Of a DNA stretch of 64,000 nucleotides, positions 23,546-35,559 are shown in pieces. The stretch covers positions 22,811,913 through 22,875,912 of the forward strand of contig NC_092859.1 in the NCBI RefSeq assembly GCF_032062135.1, read 5' to 3'. The stretch's first letter is position 1; every line of letters starts with the position of its first letter. Source of the DNA: Pyxicephalus adspersus (taxonomy: Eukaryota > Chordata > Amphibia > Anura > Pyxicephalidae). The translations under genes and the position numbers were made by a program. Under the pieces are notes generated by a model. It saw only the letters and a list, made by a program, of their open reading frames with translations. It had not been told where the DNA came from and searched no databases.

Positions 23546-24597
23546 CCCCCCCTCACACACACACACCACCACCATAACAGGCACAGAGGGTGATCTTTTG
23601 TGTATGTTATTCCTTACAAATCTTCATCACCTCAATTACCATTTTAGGGCTCATGTGTCTATTGGCAGCCATATTTATTTAATGCAAGTCCAGGTCCATC
23701 CACCTACATTCCAACATACAACATAGCAGATTTACCTACCAATGCCAGTGTGCCTTAATTATTAAAGAACCTCAGAGCACAAAACACAGGATAGCCTAGT
23801 CCACAATAGTTTTTCAGAAGATGTTTAGTAATGATGCTGACTGTACTGTTGGATAGGCTGTGTCAGCTTCCAATGTCTCCATAGATAAACTTTATGAGGT
23901 CAACTTTATAAGTAGGCACAACCTGCCACCAATATGCATTGCATTGGAGGTCACATAATGTCAACCTGTTATACAGTGGCCCCTCTATGTCGCTTGAGGG
24001 ACATTCCGCTAACTCATACTGCAATATGGCATCTGCGACATTCCTTACCTAAAGTCAGGATCCTGCTATATTGCCTTTTTTATGCCCATGAAGGGATTAA
24101 TGTTGGAAATAATGGCGGAGCAGCAGAATGTTCTTCTCGATTTGTGCTGCTTATAGTTTCAGTTTCAAAGCAGAGAATCAGAACGGAGATGATACAGTGT
24201 GTAGACGTGCATTAATCAGGCGGGAAGGAGAGAGGTGACCTTGCTGGGTGCTAGGGAGATTCTTCCATGGCCAAGGCTGTTCCAATTATCTCCGGCATCT
24301 GCATGGCTCCTCCTAAAATGATTGACCCCGGTCGAGTCCCTGGGCCATGATGGGCACATAGCTGGTGACAACAACAGCTTTCGTCGATGGCCCTGAGAAA
24401 AACAACAAACATAAAACACAACTGGTAAATGACAAAGGTTTGCAAAGAATTGGTAATGTTTCCAAAGGCCGCAGATCTTTAATGTGCAAATTGATTTAAA
24501 AAACAAGGATGATTGCCGTTTTTTATATCCTTCAAAATGTTTTGATTGGTTCCATGTGTGTTCATTGTAAGGGATGAGTGGACCTCTACAAACGTGA
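23546..24597. other. No gene seen
   Basis: Short CA tract at 23555, then unique-looking sequence. Frames are short. Confidence 0.4.
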
Positions 24598-24845
24598 TAT
24601 TGCTACAGTGGCTCTGTGACTAGCAGTGGCCTTATAGCACTAGGGTCCCATGTTCACATCTCAGCCAGGGCACTATCTGCATGGAGTTTGTATGTTTATG
24701 CATGGGTTTAACGCCACAACCCAAAAAGATATGTTTAGATAAATCCCCTTTACCCCACAAGATTGGCCTTGGTGTTAATGATAAACGACTGGTGGAGCTG
24801 TTGGATTGTGAACCCCTCTAAAGGACTGTACTTTATTTTTTTAAT
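24598..24845 (+). mobile_element. tRNA-derived SINE, near full length
   Basis: An A-box-like GTGGCTCTGTGACTAGC near 24610 and a B-box-like TGTTCACATC near 24652 mark the tRNA-like head. They are followed by CAGGGCACTATCTGCATGG and a tail with GGATTGTGAACCCCTCT. Related copies are at 46226-46600 and, 5'-truncated, at 57600-57800. Confidence 0.65.
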
Positions 24846-24892
24846 ACATTTGCCCAAATTAGCAAATCCCTAATTATATATTTCTGATTTTC

Positions 24893-25760
24893 ATCTCTTT
24901 AGTTTAGAGAGAATGGTTTGAAAAAAGGGCAAATATCCAGTGAGTAACAGTTCTTTGGGTAAAAATGTTTGGTGAATGGCAGAGGTCAGAGAAGAATGGC
25001 CAGACTGGTTCAAGTTGATAGGCAACAGTAACCCAAATATCCATTCATTACAACTAGGGCCTAGACGATAATCTCTGAATACATAACACATCCAACATCC
25101 AACCTTGAAGCAGATGGACTACAGCAGGAGACCATACCAGGTGCCACTACTGTTAGCTAAGAACAGGAACCTGAGGGGGCCACTGCATGGGCTTATCAAA
25201 ATCGGACAAGGTAAAATTGGTGAAATGTTGCATGGTCTGATAACTCTCAATTTCTGCTGCAAAATTCAGATGGTAGGGTAAGTATTTGGCATCAAGAACA
25301 AGCATGTATCCTTCCTGCCTTGTATCAAAGATTCTGGCTGGTTGTGATGTAATGGTGTTGGGAAAATTTCTTGGCACACTTTGGGCCCCTTAATATGAAT
25401 TGAGAATCCTTTAAATGCCACACCCTTCTTTAGTATTGTCCCTGACCATGTCCATGTGTCCCCACCTTCTGATGGCTACTTCCAGCAGGGTAATCCGCGA
25501 TGACACAAAGCTTAAATATCCTGGTTTCTTGATCATACCAATGGGTTCACCTGGACACAAATGGCCTCCAGAATCACCAAATCTCAGTCCAATAGAGAAC
25601 CTTGGGGATATGGTGGAATAGGATAGTCCCATCATGGATGTGCAGACAACAAATATGGGGCAACTGTATGAAGCTATCATGTCAATATGGACCAATATTA
25701 CATCTTTAACTGCCTGTTCTGGCGCAAATGTTGGATTTCCCAGCACATCCCAAGAGAGAG
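24893..25760 (+). pseudogene. Decayed Tc1/mariner (DD34E) transposase
   Basis: A nearly full-length Tc1-type transposase is legible through frameshifts. An N-terminal helix-turn-helix part is recognisable near 24970-25100. A WSD catalytic motif is at 25233-25241, its first Asp intact (25239-25241). The second catalytic region reads DGYFQQGNP at 25471-25497, where the expected Asp has become Gly (25489-25491). The Glu motif SPIEN is at 25586-25600, with Glu at 25595-25597. The second-Asp-to-Glu distance is 106 nt, which is the 34-residue Tc1 spacing plus one inserted base. The similarity fades after about 25750. It cannot make a working enzyme. The antisense frames of 74 and 111 codons are shadows. 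Confidence 0.85.
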
Positions 25761-26655
25761 TGAATTTACACTAAGAACACAAAAATCTAACTTACCTTAA
25801 TCAAGAAAAAAAAATTTGGAGTTCAGAAACACATTCATTACACCTTTCTTATAAACTCCAATGCAATTACTGTAAATAACAAGATTTTAGTAAATTTTTA
25901 TCAAAATTTTGGCCACTGAACAGCGTGACAGCCAGGTGGGCAATGTTTCCTAGAGGTGGCTCACAATTTTTACAGGTCACAAATACAATTGGATACAAGT
26001 TACATTATTTCCATCAAACTGAAAAGTGAAGTTACTTAAGAAATAAAAGAAAAAAAAATCCTCCTTCGGTCCGCCTGTCAATCCCAGTGGCAGCAGAAGT
26101 GAAGAAGCGGCTCAGTAATAATCTCTCACGTCGATAGTTTGGGGCTAATAAAATCAGGAGATGTCTGATAATAAATAACATTATGTAAGAACGCCCACGC
26201 GCCCACCTGTTCACTGCCGCCGCCACCAGCCAAACAGCCGTATCACTTATTTACACAACTTGCTGAGAGAACTTGTGAGCTTTGTATGATTAATAATACA
26301 TATGGAAGAGATGGAAGCCTCTGATCGGGGGTCTGTCTATAGGAGCATGGAAATAATTGCTCTCTGTTTCATCGCACTTTGCCCCATATTGGTGCTAAAC
26401 GGCTCTTCTTCTAAACGGCTGTTTAGCGGCATTATTAAACATTGACAAGGAAAATTCTGAAGAAAAGTAAAAAAAAATGCTTAAAAGTAAGAGAGATATA
26501 TGACAACAAAACATCTCATTTTTATATCAGATATATGACAGTACATTTCCTACAGCATGTAATTTACACAGTTTGACAATCATTCTTATATGGCTTATAT
26601 TATCACAGTCTGTCACAAAGATAAATAGAGAAATAGATAATTGGCATTCATTTGT
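25761..26655. other. No gene seen
   Basis: AT-rich with a less AT-rich patch near 26050-26270 that could be a conserved element. No coding support. Confidence 0.4.
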
Positions 26656-26697
<42 letters not shown>

Positions 26698-26797
26698 AAG
26701 AAAGAACGAAAGAAAAGAATGAAGGAAAGAAAAAAAGAAAAGAATGAAGGAAAGAAAAGAAAAGAAAAGAAAGAAAGCTGACTATGATAAGAAATAG

Positions 26798-26844
<47 letters not shown>

Positions 26845-27142
26845 NNNNNNNNNNNNNNNNNNNNNNNNNNNNNNNNNNNNNNNNNNNNNNNNNNNNNNNN
26901 NNNNNNNNNNNNNNNNNNNNNNNNNNNNNNNNNNNNNNNNNNNNNNNNNNNNNNNNNNNNNNNNNNNNNNNNNNNNNNNNNNNNNNNNNNNNNNNNNNNN
27001 NNNNNNNNNNNNNNNNNNNNNNNNNNNNNNNNNNNNNNNNNNNNNNNNNNNNNNNNNNNNNNNNNNNNNNNNNNNNNNNNNNNNNNNNNNNNNNNNNNNN
27101 NNNNNNNNNNNNNNGGAAAGAAAGAAAGAAGGAAGGAAAGAA

Positions 27143-27194
<52 letters not shown>

Positions 27195-27265
27195 AAAGAA
27201 TGAAAGAAACAAAAGGAAGAAAGAAAGAAAAGAATGAAAGAATGAAAGAAAGAAAGAAAGAAGGA

Positions 27266-27320
<55 letters not shown>

Positions 27321-27336
27321 CTGTCTATGATAACAA

Positions 27337-27392
<56 letters not shown>
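26656..27392. repeat. Compound GATA/GAAA microsatellite
   Basis: Blocks of GATA and GAAA alternate, joined by a recurring linker (CTGACTATGATAAGAAATAG near 26777; CTGTCTATGATAACAAATAG near 27321). The linker shows that the whole compound block was duplicated. There is a 270-bp N gap at 26845-27114. The minus-strand Phe/Leu/Ser/Tyr-rich frame of 268 codons is an artefact. Confidence 0.95.
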
Positions 27393-27949
27393 TGCTTGCG
27401 CTGACTGTCTCTGCCTCATTGGTGATAAACAAGCAGATGTTTCACAGATGGTATTAAGGATAACATATTAGCAGGTTTGTCATCTGCAGCCCCTATTAAT
27501 CTAGATAATTATATTAATATTAATAACAACAACAACAAATTTTTCCATTCCTAATTTATGACTGATTCTGCATATTTTTCTCTTATCAATATTTTGCTGC
27601 AGAATATTTTGGAACAGGGGACCTCTTGTCATTTGTTGCTCACCTGTAAATCTCTGTCATCTTAGCATGGAGGAACACAATCTCTGCACCTCCCTGCTTT
27701 CAGTGAGTGGATAGGGTTAGTGTGACCTACTGTTCTATATTGGATAATACATGCATATATTTATTGATATGGATATTTGATATAATCATGGTTTTTATAT
27801 TATAATGTCACATAGGAATTCTTGATCATATTCCAGCACCATTTACATTGGCTGACTTTACAGGACTGAATCAGGGATCACTTGCGGTAAAAATACCTGG
27901 TCTAGGGAGGCCCATGAGTCTGCGAAAGGGGAGCTAGGCAGGGGCCAAC
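27393..27949. other. No gene seen
   Basis: AT-rich unique-looking DNA with a small AAC run at 27522. Confidence 0.45.
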
Positions 27950-28565
27950 ATGACTGTGGAGGAAGGCCAAAGAGGTTAGGAGATGGTGTAGGGGTTAATT
28001 ACTATGGGGTTATTGATTGGTCAATTTGTACAGCGATGGATGGGGAAAGAAAGGACATAAAAGATTAGGGGGGAGAAAAGGGGCAGGCAGTTTTTACAAG
28101 AATTTTGTGAGATTTCCGCCCTCCCACCCTTGTTTGTTGGTGGTTCCAGGGGAGGTTGTGTTTGGCGGTGTGAGGTCCTCGAGGCAAAATGTGTTGGTAA
28201 AAAGTATGGTACATTGTGATTGGTGTGGAGAGCAATCGGCGGTATGGGGTCTCCAAGTTGGTGTAATAACGTTGGTGAAAAGGTTAATGGCGGGAGGTAT
28301 GTGTAATTGATATAGTTCCCGAGGCTATGGAGTGGCGCATGGGAGCAGTTGTGTGTATCAGTAGAATGCAAATCCCGGGGTTAATGGTTTATGTGGGTTA
28401 GGTAGGGGCGAGGACCTGCCACCCAGTGAGTGTGGTGTTTCATGGATTCATTATGTTATGGGTATTAGGCTACAGTATAATTCATGTTGTTATTTAAGGA
28501 TATTTAATGTTAAGTTATGCTAAAGATTTATTGTAAATTAAAAGACGGCCAGAAGGCCATTTTCA
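27950..28565 (+). repeat. Repeat family F, copy (plus orientation)
   Basis: G-rich, C-poor plus strand with TTTCCGCCCTCCCACCCTTG near 28110 and, near its end, AAATTAAAAGACGGCCAG. It shares architecture with 35560-36210 and, inverted, with 47770-48260 and 61830-62530. It could be an LTR or other retroelement remnant; the class is uncertain. Confidence 0.4.
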
Positions 28566-29884
28566 CCATACCTGGATATTGGTCTTTACTGGGGAAAAGG
28601 TATGGTTGGGGTTTTAAGTTTTATATGTTGCGGAAAGGCTCTTGCATGCCACAGTCATGCTATTTACTAAAATATTTTAAAAATACTTATACATTACATT
28701 ACTTTATTGTAATGTATAAGCAAACAAACACAAAGTATTTAGGTTAATTACAATTTTGTACAAACAAATGTAATTATGTTAAAAGGTTAACATAATTAGG
28801 TCCCCAAAGGGGAGCCATGAATACACCCATGCAGAGGTGGTGCATCTTAGTCCCACCCATGCTTGACAGTCAAGTGATTAATATATTTCCCCTGAGGATC
28901 AGATCTTGTGTATAATATGCTCTGATAAACTGCTGTCCTTCATCGCCAGCTGTTTTTCTTGCAGAAAGAAAGCTTTGAATGAGACTTTCTGTCCCTTTAA
29001 GAACATTAAGGGAATGCTGGGAGAGGACAGCAGCTGCAAATATGTTTTGACACAACGATAATCTCTCATCATAAACAGCCCATCCGTGCGGCCAGTGAGC
29101 AGGCCAGTGCCTCATGCCTCCCCCGCGCGTCAATAAAGCCTCATGTGCTTCCCATATACTCCTCTTTGGTATCTTGGCTGTAAATTGCGCAACTTGTTTT
29201 GTTCTCTAGCAAAAAAAGTGAAGCCAGTTCAAAGAATTATTGAAGGGCGGACGCCGTTTACGACAGGATGTTTCGTATGGTGTCAGGATGAAAGGAAAGA
29301 ACAAGAGCATTTACAGAACAATATAAATAAACGGAACCAGCCAGACAAATAATGCTCTCCAGATACCTGAGCAGGCCAACATCTGCCGCCAATGACCACA
29401 TTGGGCGTGGGGTCATGCCAAACGCCACTTCACATGTACAGTCAGAACAGCCAGTTAGTGAAAGTTTCCTTCCAAGACCAAAACAGTTATTGAATTTCAT
29501 TACTAAGACTGAGGAGTATTCAGACACAAAAGTATACGTCAAAACGAAACTCCAGCCAAACAGCTAAATACACAGATGAAATTCATATTTTTGACTATGT
29601 CATGTAACAATGTATTTGTAATTCTATCCAGATAGTGTTTTGATTTACACATCCCTGTTATTCTGTACAACCAGATGGGTGACACTATTAATTTAAAACT
29701 TGTAAGTCTGAAGCTGCCCGTGTCACGTGCTTGTTCACTTGACTATACAATTGAATCTTCAGATTCCTGGAGGTTACGGCTTTCTCTATAAAGATTCAGA
29801 CTTATCTGAGCAGCTGAAGCCCTTGAATTTGGGTAATATATAATGAAAGGAAGTGAAAAACATTTGATCAAAAAGAAATACATT
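28566..29884. other. Unique block; strong candidate conserved element at 28870-29570
   Basis: About 700 bp of non-repetitive, mixed-composition DNA with CpGs. A pyrimidine-rich TTGTTTTGTTCTCTAG (29193-29208) precedes an open frame to 29352, but no convincing donor follows, so I do not call an exon. Confidence 0.3.
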
Positions 29885-30185
29885 GTAAAAGTTTATAGAC
29901 ACCTGACATTCACAAATATATAAACTGGTGGGATTTCCCGTTCCAAAACTTTAGCCAATATAATGGAACCCCACTTATCTGGTAAGGCCTTCCAAAGATG
30001 TTGGCATGTGTCTGTGGGAATTGGTGTCCATTTGTAAAGTCAGGTATTGATTTTGCATGAGAAGAACTGGCTTATAGTCAGTGTTTTAATTCACCCCTAA
30101 GGTGTTCAGTAGGACCGGGTAATGTCTTTGTTTGGGACACTCCACACCACTTTCACATTTGACTTCAAGTAATTTGGTTTAATAA
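29885..30185 (-). pseudogene. Second Tc1-like transposase remnant (C-terminal part)
   Basis: Read on the minus strand, 30085-30120 encodes a PTEHLRGEL-like string corresponding to the Glu-containing PIEHLWDEL motif of Tc1 transposases. Degraded C-terminal sequence follows toward 29990. The plus-strand start GTAAAAGTTTATAGACACCT resembles a Tc1-family terminal repeat that I remember from fishes and frogs. Several frameshifts are present. It belongs to a different family from the fossil at 24893. Confidence 0.6.
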
Positions 30186-30864
30186 AAAAAAACAGATTCC
30201 CCAAAAGAAAGATTTCACAGATGGTTAGTACTGGTCAGATCAAAAATTAGTTTTCACTTTGTTCTGTGATCTAAGACAGTACACTTGATGGCTCCCACTA
30301 CACATCAAGCTTGGGGTCCCAGCTCTCCAACCTTTGGATTTGAATTGGATACATGCAGAACCTCCCTAGTTAAAGGTTTGTGCAGTGAGTAAAACAATTA
30401 TTTAGCTAATAAATTCACCAAGGAAGCGCCAGGTTCCTCCATCTTGTACTCAAACCTATTGTTCTGCTCTTGTTTTTAACACCTCCGCAGTTTTTAGGAA
30501 GCTTTTGTGTTTTAATTTCTCCTACCTACAAAAAGCACAAAGCAATAGAGTAGAAGGATTTCCACCTATTATAAACTTTGTTCTCGCAGTCTTATCTCAT
30601 GGCTGCATATTGGACCAGTTCATTCTGCACATACGCCTCTCAACCAATCAATTGTGCCACAAGGTTATTTTCTTTCAGGGGTTTGTAGGTTTAGGAGATT
30701 ATTTAGAGCAATAATAAAGCCGGGGAGAAACAATGGCTAATGTTACAGGATACATGGTAGAATTAGTTCTTTGTTGATTTATAATTATATGAGGCTAGAC
30801 AATTTAAAGAGGCGCCTCTGAATGCAATTTAACAGATATCCAAACAAATTTGTTTTAAGACCCA
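30186..30864. other. No firm gene; one weak open segment
   Basis: TTTGTTCTCGCAG ending at 30588 could be a splice acceptor for a short open stretch to 30648 (CACAAG before GTTATT), but the donor is poor. Recorded only as a possibility. Confidence 0.2.
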
Positions 30865-32135
30865 AAGTGTCAAAGTGTTTTTATAATGAGCCCCGGGTGT
30901 CTGTGTGTTATTACTCTGTATCAGTTTGTCATTGTACTGGGATCTCAGAGTCTCCATGTGTCAATTTTCTACAACACCAAGTGCAAGTACATTTTGGACC
31001 CCTACGTGTCAGTTTCCCAGGGGCTTGCAAATATCACTATGTTATTGTTCTTTGATAACTTCTCCCAAGTGTCATTGTATCATCGTTTTCACCCACAAGT
31101 GTCAATGTGTTCTTGTTATGTGACCCCTGGTTGTCATTGTTCTGATCCCCCAAGTGCCAAAGCATCTTTGATACTCCAAAAGTTTCAGGATATCATTGTC
31201 CTGGAACTCCTAATTGTTCTGATCCCCAAGTGCCAAAGTTTCTTTGTTTGATACTCCCAAAGTTTCAAGATGGCATTGTACTGGAACCCCTTTGTGTGTC
31301 ATTTTTTTGTTACCCTAGTGTCAGTGTGTTCCAAATTCTCTGAACCTCGGTTTGTCAAAGTTTTAGAGCTCCAACTGTCAGTGTTTAAGTGTTCTGGACC
31401 CCAAGTTTTAGTCTTCTGTTGCTCTGTGGCACATAAGTGTGAGTGTGTCATTTCATTCTGACCCCCCCAAATGTAATTTTGTCTGGACCCCCAGATGTCA
31501 GTGTTGTATTGTTCGGTGACCCCCATTGGTCATTATTTTGTATTTGGTATTCCCAAAGTTTAGGGATTATCATTGCCTTGGAACCCCTTGTGTGCCATTG
31601 TTTTGTTACCCCAGTGTCACTGTGCCATTGTTCTGGGATCATCAGGCTCCTGTTTCAATTTTCTGGGACACCACCTGTTAGTGTATGATTATTCTAGACC
31701 CAAGAGTGTCAGTCTTCTATTGTTCATTGTTTTAGGTCATTGTTTTGGGCTCCCAAGTGTCAGTGTGGTGTTGTTTTGGGACCCTTGGGTGTCATTCTTC
31801 TTGACCCCCAAGTGTCAGTTATTTGGTATCATCAAAAGTTTCAGGTTGTCATTGTTATTACCCTAGTGTCAGTGTGTCATTGTTCTCAAACTGCTTAGTG
31901 CCCGACATTGTCTCTGCTCTGCCGAGACAATGTCGGGCACTAGTGTCAGTCCTTGTTGTGTGACCCGCAGGTGTCAATTTGTCATTGTTCTGGGGCCAAT
32001 GTCTCATTGCTGTAAAACCCCTAAGTGTCAGTGTGTCTTTGTTCTGGGGCCCCCAAGTGTCAGTGCATCATTAGTGATCCCCAAACACTTGAGCTTAGAT
32101 CCCAAAGTGCCAACCTGTCACTGTTCTTGGGTTCA
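30865..32135. repeat. Degenerate minisatellite (AGTGTCAGTGTGTCATTGTTC)-type
   Basis: Irregular units of about 30 to 60 bp containing AAGTGTCA, GTGTCATTGTTCTGG and GACCCCCAAG. The many overlapping Ser/Val/Cys-rich frames come from the repeat. Confidence 0.85.
31896..31942. repeat. Perfect 19-bp hairpin inside the degenerate array
   Basis: TAGTGCCCGACATTGTCTC (31896-31914), a 9-base loop TGCTCTGCC, then the exact complement (31924-31942). It stands out because the surrounding array is degenerate while the stem has no mismatch. Confidence 0.9.
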
Positions 32136-33229
32136 CATAGACCCTTTGTAGTTAATAAATCGTAGAACTGGTTCGGTGCTTTTCTCTATAAACCTTAAAT
32201 GATATTAGCAATGGAAAATCTTACAGAGCACTGAATTGAATTTTATTGCATTCACACCATATACAGTTATATTATTAGCTGGATACGAGGTCAAGCACAG
32301 AACAGGTGTGAAAGAAATCTTTAACAATGCTCTCTTTGCCACTTTACATGTGTTTTTACCTTCTGTACTAATGTTTTATATATTCTTCACTATTATAAAT
32401 TTATTATGGGTGGTGAAGGGCAGCCATTGTTTCCACATAACAGCCTATTGTGACCGTCAGTAAATCATTGTAAAGTTATTTACCGTGAAGCGGGATGCTT
32501 GAGAAAATTTTCATAAAGGTTATCTAGAAGTGCAATGACTGTCAGGCGGGTTTATTGTACAACATTCTTACTGAAGCCTCTCCAGCAATGTATACATGTT
32601 CCTGCATTGAATTGTTTACACGTCAGACAAAACAAAGCTATAAGTTGTGAGAAAATTTGCTTTAAAAGCCCTGTAGTATGCGCCCCCACATACTGACACT
32701 GACTGCCACCGCTGTAAAGTAGATTTGATCTGTTTGTTAAAGAAATTTCCATATAAAAGTGCCTTTTCTATAGCAGGTGGTTATAGAGGGAACAATGGCT
32801 GTAAACCCTGAACAAGGCCATAAAAACAAACAGAAATGGGAGATTTATGAGTGAGGACTCTGGTGGCGTGTGCTGTTCGCAATTGAATCCAGTGCAGTAA
32901 ATGAGATGCTAGCTGGGGGTGTCAGTGGAGCGAAAGCACAATTAGAAATTTTGGGGTGATGAAGAGGACGAAAGCGGCAACTTTATTCAATTTTGCAAAT
33001 ACATTTCTACTGTCAAAAAAACATTTACAATCTGAAATGAATCATGTCTCATTTTGCTTATTCCATAAAAACCCCGGGGGGCTTTATAACAGTGTAGAAG
33101 AAAATGTATACCATCCACTGGCACCAGCCATTGGAGATGAATGTTCACCCAGACCTGTTTCACCTCTTTGAAGTTGACCAGTATCCAATATATTTTTTGC
33201 ATTCAGTAATATGTTATTTTGACTCTTCC
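32136..33229. other. No gene seen
   Basis: AT-rich sequence with several short frames, none supported. Confidence 0.4.
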
Positions 33230-33345
33230 AGGTATGCATTACCTCTCATAGATCCCACTGCTCCCCCTGACCAATGTCTTCATTTCTTGGCACCATCTTT
33301 GTTCCACCATCATTCAGGATCACCATCAGCCATGTCAGAATGTTC
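33230..33345. repeat. Interspersed repeat family D/E, copy 4
   Basis: GTATGCATTACCTCTCATAG, CTCCCCCTGACC and CATTCAGGATCACC match 19289-19400. The 94-codon frame starting at 33104 overlaps it and is not credible. Confidence 0.6.
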
Positions 33346-34582
33346 TGACCAGCTATGGCACCTATGCAAGCATTGGGAGAAAAGCTGAGTATTTTGGCTT
33401 AGTGAGAAACTTGAAAACTGGGTGAAAAACGATTTTTTTTAAAAGGTGAGGATACACTGTTCTAGACTCACAAATATGAAATTATCTCCATTTAAGTTCA
33501 GCACTGGTATAGAGTGACAGATGCTTCGGCCACACTTTGTCACTTGTAGGAAAAAGTGCTTAGGGAAGGTAACTCGGCCGACTGATTATTACACCCAAAA
33601 GACGTCAATTGAGGATTATATACCTGACTCACAGACCTAAGATTGACTGTTTTGGTAGCACCTGATGACTGATGGTTTGAGAAGAAACTAATCTAATATT
33701 GTGGACACAAAGATGATCCATTGAATTCACTTGCAAGAATTCTGTTCAATGTTTAAAGGGTTCATATTGATGTAATTAAGAAAAAAAATCTCTGTTATTC
33801 TCTGCGTGACTTTTACTTTAACAAGGAGGAGATAAAGTCTTCTAAATGCTAGGGTGTGGGAGACAGAATCATAATGACAGACAGCCACTAATCTCTCACC
33901 CTGTGCACAGGGCACAGCATAACCTTAATCAATGGCCAGCAAGTGACATTTCACAGCCAAATCAAATTACATATAAAGAGAAGGTAAATCGGAGGTCCAG
34001 TGCTCAGACGGCATCTCTCATTGCCAAGGTCATTGTCATGGAGACTGTTGGTTGGAAATATACCACCAAAACCACAACAAGACTTTTATCAGTTCAATCT
34101 CTGGGCGCCTAGAGATGCAAACCACAGAAACGAGTCTTCAACACAGAAGTGACAAAACATTAGGAATTCAAACAACAGATGTGGTTTTGGATTGCATCCT
34201 CCTTCACAATGGTCTTGACTGTGATGATTTCCTTAAAAAGTGAAATCTGGGAAACAACTGGCTATTTTTACCAATATCAAACTGTCCATACATTTGCTAG
34301 AGGGACCATGTGCAGTGCAATGACTATGCACAAAGATGTATAAACATATTAATATAAAAAAGTTCCTTCTTGGCTAAATATGTGGAACCTTATGCTCCAT
34401 GGAAAATAGACATTTGCTACTATGTAAATAACAAGCATTCACATTTTAGCATGACCATTGGGGTAACCATTTATTATTTTATAGGCTCTCTCTTATTTAT
34501 TCATAAATGTGACTATATAGGTAAGACATGTAAATAGACCTCTTAATCTCAACTTTGTTTGATATCTGTGTTACCCACATCC
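33346..34582. other. No gene seen
   Basis: Unique-looking sequence. 33850-34110 has one open frame and mixed composition but lacks good splice sites; it could be a conserved element. Confidence 0.35.
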
Positions 34583-34613
34583 ACTGAAGAAGCAAATGTT
34601 GCGAAACGCGTTG
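34583..34613. repeat. Hairpin plus GAAACGCG motif, copy 2
   Basis: ACTGAAGAA, then a stem GCAA-ATG-TTGC and GAAACGCGTTG. It has the same layout as 4967-5010 but different, still paired, stem bases. Confidence 0.5.
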
Positions 34614-34917
34614 ATACTAATAGGAATAGATTAAACTTTTGAATCAGAAAGAACATTTGGTGTCATTTGCTTATGGACTTTTGAATGATTGCATGTTATT
34701 ACTGTACTTAATAGCTACTTTTTATGTTAGCCTATTAAATAGTAAAATTGTTATTCATTTGTGTACTTCCTGCGGAATGTACATCTTCTATGTTGTTAAC
34801 AAAAAGACCCCTGGGTTTATCTATATGTTCTTTCTTTTATATACTCCTTAGGGTTGGTTATATTTATATTATGTGACAGGTATATATAGATATCAGAAAC
34901 CTTCAAAAAACTTGCAG

Positions 34918-35072
34918 CAGGAACTGTGGCGTAATTCATCCTTGTACCAAACAAAAACTGCTTTAATCACTGTGCCACAAGCAGAAGTCTTGCGGATTCC
35001 TAAGCACAAAGATGAAAATTTGCCATTACATTTGCTTCTTTGCATTCATAATATAGACTGCAGGAGCCAGTG
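34918..35072 (+). CDS. Candidate exon 1 of an unrecognised split gene
   Basis: An open segment of 51 codons plus two bases, starting QELWRNSSLYQTK and ending near CIHNIDCRSQ. It is bounded by TTGCAG at 34912-34917 and a good donor, GTGGTATGTAA, with the cut after 35072. The acceptor has a poor pyrimidine tract. The codon content looks coding (balanced residues, no repeats). It ends in phase 2, and joining to 37315 restores a Cys codon and keeps the frame open. I do not recognise the protein and see no named motif. It could be chance, because a 155-bp open stretch is not rare. A minisatellite begins immediately downstream. Confidence 0.35.
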
Positions 35073-35074
35073 GT

Positions 35075-35315
35075 ATGTAACTCAGGGTGCAGGTATCAGC
35101 AGTTAGAAACATTAGTCAACACAGGGTTCAGGGGTCCGTAGTGTGTAATACAATGTGCAGGTATCAGTATTTTATTACTGCAGTAAGTAGTATGTTCCAT
35201 TGAGTTCAGGGGGAGGGTGGTATTATGCAAAGCAGTGCTCAAAGGACAGGGCTCAGAAGTATAAAATGCAGAGTGTGGGGGTCAGTATTATGTAATGAAA
35301 ACTGCAGAGGTCACT
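35075..35315. repeat. Degenerate minisatellite (TTCAGGGGTC...GTATGTAATA)
   Basis: Units with GGTTCAGGGGTC, AGTATGTAATA-like and GTGCAGGTATCAGTATT repeat imperfectly. Confidence 0.6.
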
Positions 35316-35559
35316 ACATAGAAACATAGGGGTGAGTTACTGAATTAGTTTACATTGCTAACTTACCAAAGAGAATTAATCCTTGCAAGAGATAACTAAC
35401 TTAACTTAGTGAATGTGGTGAAAACTCACCTTGCAAAGAATACCCAATCACATGCAAAGAAAACAGCATTTTTCCCATGGAAGAGAATGCAATTCTCTTT
35501 TCTATGTGAACAGCCAGTACTATTTAGTAACTCACTCCCATAGAGTGAAGCCGGCAGCA

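Noticed and set aside
25411..25746. Minus-strand frame of 111 codons
   Set aside because: Antisense shadow of the Tc1 transposase remnant.
26613..27419. Minus-strand frame of 268 codons rich in Phe, Leu, Ser, Tyr
   Set aside because: Translation of GATA/GAAA microsatellite and an N gap.
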